A DNA stretch of 64,000 bases, taken from positions 1 through 64,000 of the forward strand of contig NZ_NQKY01000006.1 in assembly GCF_002252675.1 (NCBI RefSeq), read 5' to 3'. The position numbers were made by a program, and so were the translations under genes. Below the pieces are notes generated by a model. That model did no database searches and was not told the DNA's origin. It saw only the letters and a program-made list of their open reading frames with translations. Below, piece after piece: positions 18,017 through 27,700 of the stretch (within the stretch, counting starts at the first letter, position 1; every line of letters begins with the position of its first letter). Source of the stretch: Synechococcus sp. BO 8801 (GTDB lineage: Bacteria > Cyanobacteriota > Cyanobacteriia > PCC-6307 > Cyanobiaceae).

Positions 18017-18433
18017 TCAGATCTGAGCCTTATCGATTCCAGCCGAACGGTTCAACTCCATGAGGATGCCACAGGTCTTCACCTCATCCGGCTGCTGACA
18101 AAACCCTCTGAGCTGCCGTAGCTGATCCTGGAGTTTGTGCAACTCATTCACGCGGGCATCGACCTCGGCGATCTTCTCGTCCAGCAGGGCATTCACCGTC
18201 AGACAGCTTCCGGACGGTGTGTCGAGCACCCCGATCAGGAGGCGCACCTCCTCCAGGCTCATGTCAAGGCTGCGGCAGTAGCAGATGAAGCGCAACTGCT
18301 CCACATCCCGCGGCGAATAGAGGCGATAGTTGCCATCGGTGCGCTGCGGCACCGGCAACAACTGCTCGCGTTCGTAATAGCGGATGGTTTCGATCTTGAC
18401 CCCGGTGGACCGTGCCAGCTCGCCGATCTGCAT
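18017..18433 (-). CDS. MerR-family Cd/Pb/Zn-responsive regulator (CadR/PbrR-like)
   Basis: From ATG 18433 it is 138 residues: MQIGELARSTGVKIETIRYYEREQLLP is the DNA-binding start, FICYCRSLDMSLEEV carries the metal-binding Cys at the start of the dimer helix, and FCQQPDEVKTCGIL gives two more Cys in the C-terminal metal loop. This three-Cys layout is that of CadR/PbrR proteins. It should repress and activate the promoters at 15736 and 18496, both of which carry its type of operator. A longer start at 18457 is possible. Confidence 0.85.
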   Translation of the reverse strand: MQIGELARSTGVKIETIRYYEREQLLPVPQRTDGNYRLYSPRDVEQLRFICYCRSLDMSLEEVRLLIGVLDTPSGSCLTVNALLDEKIAEVDARVNELHKLQDQLRQLRGFCQQPDEVKTCGILMELNRSAGIDKAQI

Positions 18434-18495
18434 GGATTCATCCCCCTGGGTTGGCAACTCGGGCGGACAAGCCTCCCTGGCGCAACGCTAGGCCC

Positions 18496-18526
18496 TTGAC
18501 CCTGAAGCCACTTCAGGCTTTTCAAT
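18496..18526 (+). promoter_or_regulatory. MerR (CadR/PbrR-type) promoter/operator in front of the VKOR gene
   Basis: TTGACC (18496-18501), a 19-bp spacer with the dyad CCTGAAGCCACTTCAGG, and TTCAAT (18521-18526). The -10 overlaps the ATG at 18525, so translation probably begins further downstream, for example at GTG 18558. Confidence 0.62.
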
Positions 18527-19481
18527 GACCGCATCTCCAGCCTTCCCCCCCCCCCTTGTGAGCAGCGCCACACCATCCAAGCTCCTGTCCAGTCGTCGGG
18601 CCGCCCAGGAGCCAGGCCGGCCCTGGGTGCGCCTCACCATGGCCGTGCTCGCCACGATCGGCATGATCGACACCGGCTCGATCACCGCCAAGCGGTGGGG
18701 TTGGATCGGCAGCCTGTCCTGTCCGGGAGGTAGCGATGGCTGCGACAAGGTGCTCGGCAGCGCCTGGGGCACGCTGCTGGGCCAGCCGCTTTCTCTCTTT
18801 GGATTCCTGGCCTACGCCACGGTCCTCCTGCTGGCCCTGATGCCGTTGCTGCGAGGGGGTCGGCGGGCCCCTGCCTCGGAGGGCAACTGGTGGGCTCTGT
18901 TCCTCGTCAGCTGCGGCATGGCCGTCTTCAGCCTGGTGCTCATGGGGCTCCTGGTCTTCGAGATCAAGGCCTTCTGCACCTTCTGTGTGGTGTCAGCCGC
19001 CCTCAGCCTGGCGCTGTTCCTGTTGAGCCTTGTTGGAGGTCGCTGGATCGACCTGGGCCAGCTGATCTTTCGCGGAGTGATGACAGCCCTCCTTGTCGGT
19101 CTGATGGGGCTGGGCTGGGCAGCCTCGGCGGACCAGCCTGTCGCCGCAGGCGGACGGGCGGCTCCCGCTGTGGTCAGCGCCAGTTCACCCGCCAAGATTG
19201 CCCTGGCGGAGCATCTGAGCAGCGTCGGTGCCCGGGTGTTCACGGCGTACTGGTGCCCTCACTGCCATGACCAGAAGGAGGCCTTCGGCAAGGAGGCCGC
19301 CGCCAAGCTCCAGGTGATCGAATGTGCCGAAGACGGTGCCAACACCCAGGCGCAGCTGTGCAAGCAGCAGGGGGTTCAGGGCTATCCCAGCTGGCAGATC
19401 AAGGGCGTTATGGATTCGGGCGTCAAGCCGCTGAACACCCTCGCCGATCTCAGTGGCTACACGGGTCCTCGCGACTTCTGA
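18525..19481 (+). CDS. VKOR-thioredoxin-like fusion (disulfide-forming enzyme)
   Basis: The longest frame gives 318 residues. After four or five membrane helices with CPGGSDGC and the CTFC active site (the VKOR part), a C-terminal periplasmic thioredoxin-like domain carries CPHC (YWCPHCHDQKEAF) and the cis-Pro region QGYPSWQIKG. Cyanobacterial VKOR fusions make disulfides in periplasmic and lumenal proteins using quinone as acceptor. The CadR-type -10 box covers the first ATG, so a later start (GTG 18558, removing 11 residues) is likely. Control by a Cd/Pb/Zn regulator is unusual for this enzyme. Confidence 0.85.
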   Translation: MTASPAFPPPLVSSATPSKLLSSRRAAQEPGRPWVRLTMAVLATIGMIDTGSITAKRWGWIGSLSCPGGSDGCDKVLGSAWGTLLGQPLSLFGFLAYATVLLLALMPLLRGGRRAPASEGNWWALFLVSCGMAVFSLVLMGLLVFEIKAFCTFCVVSAALSLALFLLSLVGGRWIDLGQLIFRGVMTALLVGLMGLGWAASADQPVAAGGRAAPAVVSASSPAKIALAEHLSSVGARVFTAYWCPHCHDQKEAFGKEAAAKLQVIECAEDGANTQAQLCKQQGVQGYPSWQIKGVMDSGVKPLNTLADLSGYTGPRDF

Positions 19482-19570
19482 GCAGGCAATCACCCTGCCA
19501 GGCCAGCCATTCCCCGATAAGGGACCAACGCCACCCTCGCCCTAACCTCCAGCTCCGCTGGCATCGCTTC

Positions 19571-20881
19571 ATGCCTGATGCACCCCTCGGCACCGCCGCC
19601 CGCATCGACACGCAGGCCGTGGAGGTGCCTGCCGGCCTGGGCACGCTGCGCACGTTCCTACGGGTGCTCGGTCCCGGCTACCTGGTGGCCGTGGGCTACA
19701 TGGATCCGGGCAACTGGGCCACGGATCTGGCGGCCGGCTCCCAGTTCGGCTACCGCCTGCTGTGGGTGATCGGACTCTCCAGCCTGATGGCGATGGTGCT
19801 CCAGTCGCTCTGCTGCCGGCTGGGGATCGCCACCCGGCTCGACCTGGCCCAGGCCTGCAGCCGCCTGCTGCCGCGCTTCTGCCGGATTCCCCTCTGGCTG
19901 CTGGCCGAGGTGGCGATCATTGCCTGTGACCTGGCCGAGCTGGTGGGCAGCGCCATTGCCCTGCAGCTGCTTTTCGGTCTTCCTTTGCCCTGGGGGGTGG
20001 GCCTCACGGCCGCCGACACCCTGTTGCTGCTGGCCCTGCAGCGCTTCGGGATCCGCCGACTGGAGGCCCTGGTGATTGCCCTTGTGGCCCTTGTGGGCGG
20101 CTGCTTTGCGGTGGAGATGTTCTTGCTGCAGCCCAATTGGAGCCAGGTGGGCATGGGCTTTCTTCCCCAGGCCGCCAGCCTCAGGGACGGCCAGCAGTTG
20201 TTTCTGGCCGCCGGCATTCTCGGGGCCACGGTGATGCCCCACAACCTCTATCTGCATTCCTCACTGGTGCAGACCCGCCTCTGGGCCGGCGGCCGCGGGA
20301 CGCAGCGCAGGGCGCTGGCCTTCAGCACCTGGGACACCCTGATCGCCCTCAGCCTTGCCTTTCTGATCAATGTCTCGATCCTGGTGCTGGCCGCCGGCAG
20401 CTTCTACGGACGACTGCCGCAGCCGGTGACGGACCTGAGCGAGGCCTACCGGCTGCTGACGCCGATGCTGGGCACCTCGCTCGCCAGCGTGCTGTTCGGC
20501 GTGGCCCTGCTGGCGGCGGGCCAGAGCTCCACCCTCACCGCCACCATGGCCGGCCAGATCGTCATGGAGGGGTTCCTGCAGATCCGGCTGCCGGACTGGA
20601 AACGGCGGCTGCTCACCCGAGGCCTGGCCCTGATCCCGGCGATGGCCACGGTGATCCTGTTCGGGGAACGGGCCACCACGAATCTGCTGGTGCTGAGCCA
20701 GGTGGTGCTGTCGCTGCAGTTGCCCTTCGCGGTGATCCCGCTGGTGTGGTTCTGCGGGCGGCGCGGTCTGATGGGCGAGCTCAGAGCGCCGCTCTGGCTT
20801 CAGGCAGCAGGCTGGCTGTGCGCCAGTGTGATTGTGATGATCAACCTTTCGTTGCTCACCACGGTGCTGCGGGGCGGCTGA
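19571..20881 (+). CDS. mntH: Nramp/MntH divalent metal transporter
   Basis: A 436-residue protein with about eleven membrane helices. VAVGYMDPGNWATDLAAGS holds the DPGN metal site of the first helix, and LGATVMPHNLYLHSSLVQTR holds the MPHN site of the sixth; AGQSSTLTATMAGQIVMEGFL is also typical. Nramp proteins import Mn(II) or Fe(II) with protons. ATG 19571 is chosen because homologous sequence begins there. It lies 90 bp after the VKOR gene and is probably read from the same promoter or a local one. Confidence 0.88.
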   Translation: MPDAPLGTAARIDTQAVEVPAGLGTLRTFLRVLGPGYLVAVGYMDPGNWATDLAAGSQFGYRLLWVIGLSSLMAMVLQSLCCRLGIATRLDLAQACSRLLPRFCRIPLWLLAEVAIIACDLAELVGSAIALQLLFGLPLPWGVGLTAADTLLLLALQRFGIRRLEALVIALVALVGGCFAVEMFLLQPNWSQVGMGFLPQAASLRDGQQLFLAAGILGATVMPHNLYLHSSLVQTRLWAGGRGTQRRALAFSTWDTLIALSLAFLINVSILVLAAGSFYGRLPQPVTDLSEAYRLLTPMLGTSLASVLFGVALLAAGQSSTLTATMAGQIVMEGFLQIRLPDWKRRLLTRGLALIPAMATVILFGERATTNLLVLSQVVLSLQLPFAVIPLVWFCGRRGLMGELRAPLWLQAAGWLCASVIVMINLSLLTTVLRGG

Positions 20882-20889
20882 ACTGTTGA

Positions 20890-21129
20890 CTGCAGCCTCT
20901 GCGAGGGCCCATGCCGCAGCCGGCGGACAGCAAGAAGCCCGAGGGTGGCTTCCGCGTACAGGAGCGCCGCGATGCTCAGGGCTGAACCCTCCCCTGCGAG
21001 GGTGCTGATCAGGGGGGCGCTGCAGCCGAAGAGGACGGCGGTAGTGATGGCTGCCAGCTGGCCTTTGTGTTGCTGAGCGATCAGCTGCTCCATCGCTTGA
21101 TCAGTCCTGAAAGGGGACAGAAGATCCAA
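20890..21129 (-). pseudogene. N-terminal fragment of an EamA/DMT transporter
   Basis: The minus-strand frame contains AAITTAVLFGCSAPLISTLA, GEGSALSIAALLYAEATLGLLAVRRLRHG, matching the first ~55 residues of the intact DMT gene at 23604-24722 (LLAAVFFGLSAPLISVVSRE, GSPLMIAALLYGGAAIALLLVRG). After that the frame runs into antisense of mntH, so the rest of the gene is missing. It is a truncated paralogue left by a recombination. Confidence 0.6.
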
Positions 21130-21144
21130 GCCAAGTCCGATGGC

Positions 21145-22089
21145 TCAATACTCGAGCAGTTTGGCGAGGTCTGGGCCAAATTCCTCATGGGATCCCAACC
21201 GGCCGGGGAGATGGAGGACCCGGCTGGCTACCGCTGACAGGGCTGTCATCGCCGCCAGGGATTTCGGTGGCGATTGATCAGCGATCACCACGGTGAGGGG
21301 TTGCTGCAGGGCGGAGGCCGCAATCAGCCAGCCATCGGGGCGACCGAACGGATCCAGTCCCCCGGTCACGAAGGCAGCACTGGCAAAGCGCGCACCGGGC
21401 TGGCGGGCAATCCGTTGCCGTGCCTCCAACCCAGCTTGCGTCAGGCCCGGACCGGTCACATCCACATGACGCCGGCTCATCCAGCCCAGCACTCCTGCAG
21501 AAGTGTTTAGGCGGTAGAGCAGCGAACCGATCAGGGGTATTTCCACCAGGAAACGGATGGCGTTGAAGGCCCGACTCCGCCGCCCCGCCATGGTGGGGAA
21601 CGGCCCGCGCCAAGTGGGGGCAACCACGACCCATTCCTTTGTCTGCAGACCGCGTGTGGCAGCCAGTAGGGCGATGCCGGCTCCATGGCCAGCGGCCAGC
21701 AGACCACAATCCACCGGGCAACAGTCGCGGCGGAAGTCCACAAGGAAGGCAGCCAGCAAATCAGCGTCGTAGGCAAGGCGCCGCCGCTCGCTCCCCCCGA
21801 AGCCCGGCCAGTCCACGCTGATCAGGCGGGGTAACGAGTCGGCATCGCCAGAGCGGCCACAGATCGCCTCGATGAACGGCTGCCACTCCTGGCGGCTGGA
21901 GATGGTGCTCAGCGCGGGTAGCAGCAACCAAGCAGGGCCATCGCCGCCAGAGATCCCGTAGGCGACGCGGATGGTCTGGCCTTCATGGGACCAGACGTAG
22001 GTCAGATCCCGATCGTGAGACGCCTTCGCCGAAGCCTCGGTGGGACCAAGGGGAGCCTGGGCCATGGGCAAGGAGGAAGCTGTATTCAT
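21145..22089 (-). CDS. Alpha/beta-hydrolase-fold protein lacking the usual nucleophile Ser
   Basis: This 314-residue protein has an alpha/beta-hydrolase layout: WLLLPALSTISSRQEW (oxyanion region), ISVDWPGFGGSERR, the elbow region GLLAAGHGAGIALLAA, FVTGGLDPFGRPDGW and a terminal HEEFGPDLAKLLE. The elbow reads G-H-G-A-G, so the Ser of G-x-S-x-G is Gly and esterase activity is doubtful. It is read divergently from the small gene and CDF transporter. An imperfect dyad TGTG-N6-CACA lies in the divergent region near 22099. Alternative start 22107. Confidence 0.6.
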   Translation of the reverse strand: MNTASSLPMAQAPLGPTEASAKASHDRDLTYVWSHEGQTIRVAYGISGGDGPAWLLLPALSTISSRQEWQPFIEAICGRSGDADSLPRLISVDWPGFGGSERRRLAYDADLLAAFLVDFRRDCCPVDCGLLAAGHGAGIALLAATRGLQTKEWVVVAPTWRGPFPTMAGRRSRAFNAIRFLVEIPLIGSLLYRLNTSAGVLGWMSRRHVDVTGPGLTQAGLEARQRIARQPGARFASAAFVTGGLDPFGRPDGWLIAASALQQPLTVVIADQSPPKSLAAMTALSAVASRVLHLPGRLGSHEEFGPDLAKLLEY

Positions 22090-22122
22090 CAAGGCTATTG
22101 TGCACATTCACACACTAAGGCG

Positions 22123-22314
22123 ATGACCCCAGAGCGAGGTCGCTGCTCCTCCAGCCGGACAGGGAAGGTGATGCTCTCCTGCTGGATTCCAGAAGCTCTG
22201 CGGATGGAACTGGACCGGGTCTGGGCCGCCAAGGGCCTTAGGCCCCATGGCCGCACCCAGCAAGGGATGGAGGACATGATCGCCGCCTACCTGGCGGCCC
22301 AGCAAGAGGAATAA
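22123..22314 (+). CDS. Small hypothetical protein before the CDF transporter
   Basis: A 63-residue protein: a basic N-terminus, VMLSCWIPEALRMELDRVWAAKGL, and GMEDMIAAYLAAQQ. A short strand followed by two helices would fit a ribbon-helix-helix DNA-binding fold, but this is a guess. Its stop is 2 bp before the GTG of the CDF gene, so the two are one operon. If it is a regulator, the divergent region at about 22095-22115 would be its site. Confidence 0.45.
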   Translation: MTPERGRCSSSRTGKVMLSCWIPEALRMELDRVWAAKGLRPHGRTQQGMEDMIAAYLAAQQEE

Positions 22315-22316
22315 AC

Positions 22317-23240
22317 GTGAGTAATCGACACCGCAACCAAAGCGGGCACGACCATGTGCACGTTCACGATCACCACGACGATCATGGTCACCGCAGCAGT
22401 GCCCCCGGGGCATTTCGCTGGAGCATCGTGCTCAACAGTGGCCTCACCGCCCTGCAGTTGGTGATCGGCTTTGGCTTTGGCTCAGTGGCGCTGATCGGCG
22501 ATGCCCTCCACAACCTGGGGGACGTGGTGGGCCTCTTCCTTGGCTGGGGGGCTGAGCGTCTCAGCCAAAGGCCCGCCTCCGGCCGCTTCACCTATGGCTA
22601 CGGGCGCAGTTCCCATATGGCTTCCCTGGTGAATGGACTTCTTCTTTTCTCTGCCGGTGTTGTGGTGGTGGTGGAAGCCATTCAACGGCTGGTGCATCCT
22701 GTGCCCCTCGTAGCTGGCCCGGTCGCCTGGGCTGCCGCCGCCGGCATCGCGGTCAACCTCATCTCAGCTCGCCTGTTCGGGCAGGACCACCACCACGACC
22801 TCAACCAGCGGGCCGCTGTGCTGCATCTGCTCACCGATGCCGCCGTGTCGGTGGCGGTGCTGGTCAGTGCCGTGCTGGTGGGTGTTACCGGCTGGCTCTG
22901 GCTCGATGCAGTCACCGCCATTGGTGTGGGGGCGGCCGTGATCTGGAGCGCCAAGGGCCTGCTGGCCGAGGCCATCGCCGTCAATCTGGATGCCGCTCCA
23001 CGGCACATCGATGTTGATCGGATCCGCCAGGCCCTGCTTGACCTCCCGGGTGTGGTTGAGGTGGAGGAGTTACACGTGTGGGGGGTGAGCACCTCACGGA
23101 CCGCGCTGACCGCTCACATTCTGTGTCGAGCGGCAACGTTCACAGACGCCGGCGAGTTCCTTGAGCAGGCGCGCCGCCGTCTGGCAGAGATGGGCATCCG
23201 GAAGAGCACCCTGCAACTGGAGACAGCCGGCGACTGCTGA
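22317..23240 (+). CDS. Cation diffusion facilitator (Zn/Co/Cd efflux)
   Basis: A 307-residue CDF protein starting with GTG. A His-rich N-terminus (HDHVHVHDHHDDHGH) precedes six membrane helices with the metal sites ALIGDALHNLGDVVGL (HxxxD) and HLLTDAAVSVAVLV (HxxxD) and the cytoplasmic domain ending LHVWGVSTSRTALTAHI. It exchanges Zn(II) or similar ions for protons across the cytoplasmic membrane. Next to an upstream small gene and followed by 360 bp without a clear gene (23241-23600), where only a short orphan C-terminus, KLQGTRGCTVSVI, is readable. Confidence 0.9.
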   Translation: MSNRHRNQSGHDHVHVHDHHDDHGHRSSAPGAFRWSIVLNSGLTALQLVIGFGFGSVALIGDALHNLGDVVGLFLGWGAERLSQRPASGRFTYGYGRSSHMASLVNGLLLFSAGVVVVVEAIQRLVHPVPLVAGPVAWAAAAGIAVNLISARLFGQDHHHDLNQRAAVLHLLTDAAVSVAVLVSAVLVGVTGWLWLDAVTAIGVGAAVIWSAKGLLAEAIAVNLDAAPRHIDVDRIRQALLDLPGVVEVEELHVWGVSTSRTALTAHILCRAATFTDAGEFLEQARRRLAEMGIRKSTLQLETAGDC

Positions 23241-23603
23241 ACCAGTGGAAGATGCACCCTTCGGGTCCATGCCACCTTCGCGATCGCCCGCAAGCTGCAG
23301 GGCACCCGGGGCTGCACCGTCTCGGTGATCTGAGCCCCAAAAGCACCAGCCCCATGGGCCTCAAGGCTCCCTTTTTCGCCGACGGCTCTGGGCGAGACAC
23401 CAGCAGGGGAGGGGGCGGCCCTCCTCAGCAGCACTCAGAAGGTTCCTGCTTCACTTCTGGCGCTGATACTTAACTTCGCCACAAGGACAGAAGCCGCCCA
23501 CAGGTTCATGTCAACACATGGCCTGAAGATCCATGATAAAGCCGTGTGAAAATCTCACTTGAGATGGTTGAGTCAATCTCAGTGTCAGCAGTAACGATGC
23601 GCC

Positions 23604-24722
23604 TCAGCCTCCCTGGCGATGACCATGGCGGTGATGAACATCACTGACGTGGGCGTGCTCGTGTTCGATCGGTGCGTGTTGATGCTCATGGGCATGCCAA
23701 TAGGCCTGCTGAGGGTCTCTTGAGAGCTGCCCATCCCCGGAGTGGTCGTGGCTGTGGTGGGGGTCGCCGCCGGTCGGATCGTGCCTGTGACGATGCGCAT
23801 GGCGGAACGCGTCATGGCGATGCCAATGGGCATGGTCTTCCTTGAGCAGAACGGCAACGCCAAGCAGCATCAGGGTTGAGGCCATCGCCATGCCGCTGGT
23901 GAATGCCTCGCGTAGCACCACTACGGAGAACAGAACGCCCACGAACGGCGCTGTTGAAAACACCACGGATTCGCGCGCCGCACCCAAGTGGCGAAGAGCG
24001 AGCAGATCCAGCCAGATCGAGAGGCCGTATCCCAGCGCGCCAATCACCAGCAGCCCGAGAAGAACGGGCCAGGCCGGCAAGGATTGGCCGGCCGCCAGGG
24101 CCAGCAACAACATGGGAACTGAGGCTCCGATCGCCTTCAGCAGCGCGATCTGGAGGGGGTCGCGCAGGCTGAGCCGTTGGCTGAGGTTGTTGTCGATCCC
24201 CCAGGCCAGACAGGCTCCACCGATCAGCAGCGTGCCCAGCAGACTGGCGCCGTTCAAGGAACCTTCCGTGAGCAGCACGGCACCGGCAAGGATCAGAACA
24301 GCCGCGAACAACCCCTTGCGGCTGAGATGTTCACGGCCGATCAGCACCGCGATCAGCAGCGTGAACACCGCTTCCAGGTTCAGCAGCAGCGAGGCTGAAC
24401 CTGCCGAGAGCAGGGTGAGCCCCTGCACCAGGCAAATCGCACCGACCATCCCCCCCAGAACGGTGAGCCCCAGGAGCGGTGGAAGGTCACGGCGCTGAAC
24501 CGGTGTCTCCTCCTGCCGATGGCCAAGAACCCCCCGCACCAGCAGCAGCGCGATGGCAGCTCCGCCATAGAGCAGCGCGGCGATCATCAGTGGCGAGCCT
24601 TCGCGGCTGACGACGCTGATCAGAGGCGCGCTGAGGCCGAAGAACACGGCGGCCAGAAGGCCAGCGATCAGCCCCTGCCGCTGTGGGTTTGCTTTGGTCC
24701 CCGAGGAAGGATCACGGCCCAT
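23604..24722 (-). CDS. EamA/DMT transporter with His-rich tail
   Basis: From ATG 24722 it is 372 residues with about ten membrane helices in two EamA halves (LLAAVFFGLSAPLISVV and ALGYGLSIWLDLLALRHLG). The cytoplasmic tail of ~90 residues is extremely rich in His (HAHWHRHDAFRHAHRHRHD, HAHEHQHAPIEHEHAHV), which points to Ni(II), Co(II) or Zn(II) export or sensing. It starts 4 bp after the stop of the RND pump gene, in the same operon. A truncated paralogue lies at 20890-21129. The direction of transport is inferred. Confidence 0.75.
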   Translation of the reverse strand: MGRDPSSGTKANPQRQGLIAGLLAAVFFGLSAPLISVVSREGSPLMIAALLYGGAAIALLLVRGVLGHRQEETPVQRRDLPPLLGLTVLGGMVGAICLVQGLTLLSAGSASLLLNLEAVFTLLIAVLIGREHLSRKGLFAAVLILAGAVLLTEGSLNGASLLGTLLIGGACLAWGIDNNLSQRLSLRDPLQIALLKAIGASVPMLLLALAAGQSLPAWPVLLGLLVIGALGYGLSIWLDLLALRHLGAARESVVFSTAPFVGVLFSVVVLREAFTSGMAMASTLMLLGVAVLLKEDHAHWHRHDAFRHAHRHRHDPTGGDPHHSHDHSGDGQLSRDPQQAYWHAHEHQHAPIEHEHAHVSDVHHRHGHRQGG

Positions 24723-24726
24723 GGCA

Positions 24727-27700
24727 TCAAGTCTCGCGCAGGGCTGGCTTGAGGCGAGGCAGCAACCAGCCGCCAAAACGGGCGTAAAGGGCCGGCAGCA
24801 CCAGCAGGGTGAGGATGGTGGAGGTGATCAAGCCACCCAACACCACAATCGCCAGAGGTTGCAGGATCTCGTTGCCCGCTCCGAAGGCCAGGGCCAGCGG
24901 CAGCGTGCCCAGAGCCGAGGTGAGGGCCGTCATCAGGATCGCGTTGAGGCGCTGCAGGCTGCCGGCGCGGATCACCTCCTTGAGCTCCAGCCCTTCCGCA
25001 TGGCGGCGGTTGTAATTGTCCACCAGCAGCAGGCCATTGCGGACCGCCACCCCGAACAGGGTGATGAACCCGATCAGGGAAGCCACCGAAAGAACGCCGC
25101 CGGTGAGCAGGATGGCGACCAGGCCACCGACCAGGGCCAGGGGCAGGTTGAGCAGGATGGCGATCGTGGCCGGTAGTGATTTCACGGACACGAACATCAA
25201 CACGGCGATGACCACCATGGCCAACAGGCTGTAGATCACCAGGTTGGCGGTGGCCCGCTCCTCCGATTCGAACTGACCGCCGTAGCCGATCAGATAGCCG
25301 CTGGGCAGTTTGATCTTGCTGTCGATGGTTTTCTGGATGTCGCCGACGACCGTTCCCAGCGGCCGGCCGCTGACGTTGGTGGACACCACGATCAAGCGGG
25401 AAACATCCTCCCGGTTGACCACATTGGCCCCTAAGCCGTAGTCGATGCTGGCCAGGCTTCCCAGCGGCAGCATGGTGCCGGCGGGGGTGGCGATCGGTAT
25501 GGCACGCAGCGCATCGAGGCTGTTACGCGAGTCCTCGGGCAGCATCACCACCACATCGGTGCGATCGGTGCCGTTGCTCACCACCTGGCCCACGGTCTTG
25601 CCGTTGAGGGCGACCTCCACCGCATCGGCGAGCTGCTGCATCGACAGCCCGTTGGCAGTGGCGGCTTGGCGATCGAAGGCGATCTGCACCTGCTGGATCG
25701 GCAGCTGGGGTTCGAGCTGCAGATCCACCACCCCCTGAATCGGTTCGATCGCATCACGCACCTGCTCGCCGATCCTGCGCAGCTCCGCCAGATCGGGCCC
25801 GTAGATCTTGATCGCGATGGCGCTGCGAACCCCCGAGAGCACTTCATCCATGCGGTGGGAGATGAAGCCACCGATGTTCGGAGCCACACCGGGCAGCTTC
25901 AGGAAAGCTTTTCGGAGTTCGGTGATGGCGGCAGGGCGATCCTTCATCGCCTGATCACTCAACTCCACATCCACATGGGCCAGGTTGACGCCTGCCCCAT
26001 CGGCATCACCCGGGGCCCGACCGGTCCGTACCTGCACCCACTCGAACAGGGGGTTGGCCATCAAGGTCTTGGAGAGGGCCAGGCCGGCGCGGTTGGTCAT
26101 CTCCAGCGACACGCCGGGGTAGAGCACCATCGAGTTCACCAGCGATTTCTCGCGGAATTCCGGCAGAAACACCCGCCCGAGGCTTGGCAGGATGGCGCAG
26201 GCCACCACCACGAGCGCCAAAGCTGCGGCCAGCACTCGCTTGGGGGAGATGAGTGCCATCTCCAGCAGGGGCCGGTAGGTCTGCTCCGCCCAGGTGGAGA
26301 TCCAGGTGTTCTCGGCGGGGAGACGCGTGTTGGCCAGCAGGATCGCGCAGAGCGCTGGCGTAAGCGTGAGCGCCACCAGGCTGGAGGCCGCGATCGAGAA
26401 CAGGTAGGCGAGGCCCATCGGCGCGAAGATCCGCCCTTCCACTCCCGTGAGGCTGAAGATCGGCGCGAAGACCACCACGATGATCACCGAGGAAAGGATC
26501 ACCGGCTGGCGCACCTCCACCGACGCCTCGAACACCACCTGCAGCGGATTCCTGGGACGGGCGGCGGCCTGGTTGCGACGCAGCCCCGTGTAGACGTTCT
26601 CCATGTCGACGATGGCGTCGTCGACCACCGAGCCGATGGCGACCACCAGACCACCGAGGGTCATGGTGTTGATCTCCAGCCCAAAGGCGCGCATCAGCAT
26701 CAGGCCGATCACCAGCGAAAGAGGGATGGCACTGAGGGTGATCACGGCGGTGCGCCAGTTCATCAGGAACAGCACCATCACCACCGAGACGATCACGATC
26801 CCTTCAATCAAGGAAGTGCTGACGTTCTTGATCGCGGTGTCAATGAAATTGGCCTGCCGGAAGGTGCGTTTCACCTGAATGTCACCCGGCAGGGTCTTGC
26901 TGAGGGCGGCGATCCGCTCCTCCACCTCCCGGGTGACTCTGGGGGTGTCGATATCGGGTTGTTTGTTGATCATCAGCACCACCGCCGGCTTGCCGTTGAA
27001 GCTGCCATCGCCGCGCTTGAGAGCGCTGGCCAGCCGCACTTCGGCGACATCACCGAGCCGGAGCGATTGCCCTTTGCTGCCTGTGACCACCGAATCGGCA
27101 AGATCCTCGCTGCTGCTCGCCTGGCCGCTGGCGCGGATCAGCTTCTCCTGCCCGCCTGCGATCAGAAAGCCGCCCGGGGCGTTGGCACTGGCGGCAGCGG
27201 CCGCATCGGCCACGGCCTGCAGCGACACATTGCGGGCCTGAAGTTGCTGGGGATCGATCTGGATCTGCTGCTGGGCCTCCTCACCGCCGTAGAGGGTCAC
27301 CTGGGAAACACCGGGCACCGCCAGGATCTGGTTGTTGAAGGTGGTGGCGACGATCCGCCGCAGCTCCATCGCTGAGGTGGGTCCGCCGACTTTCAGCGTG
27401 AAGGCGTATTGCAGGATTGTGCCCAGCGGCGAGACGAGCGGCGAGATGGCCGGGGCACTGGCATTGGCGGGTAGTTCCGCCTCGATCTGCTGCAGGCGTT
27501 CCGCCACCGATTGGCGGGCCCGGTTGATGTCGGCGTTCTGATCAAAAACCACCTGCACCATTGAGAGCCCCACCTTGGAGGAGGAGCGCACCGTCTCCAC
27601 TCCCGGCAGACCGTTGACGGCCGATTCGATCGGCACGGTGATGCGTTGTTCCACCTCTTCTGGTGCCAGACCATCGGCTGCGGTCTGCACATCCACCTGG

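Noticed and set aside
25666-27375. Long plus-strand frame (569 codons) opposite the RND pump
   Set aside because: His/Arg/Gly-rich shadow with no domain, antisense to a clear CzcA-family gene.
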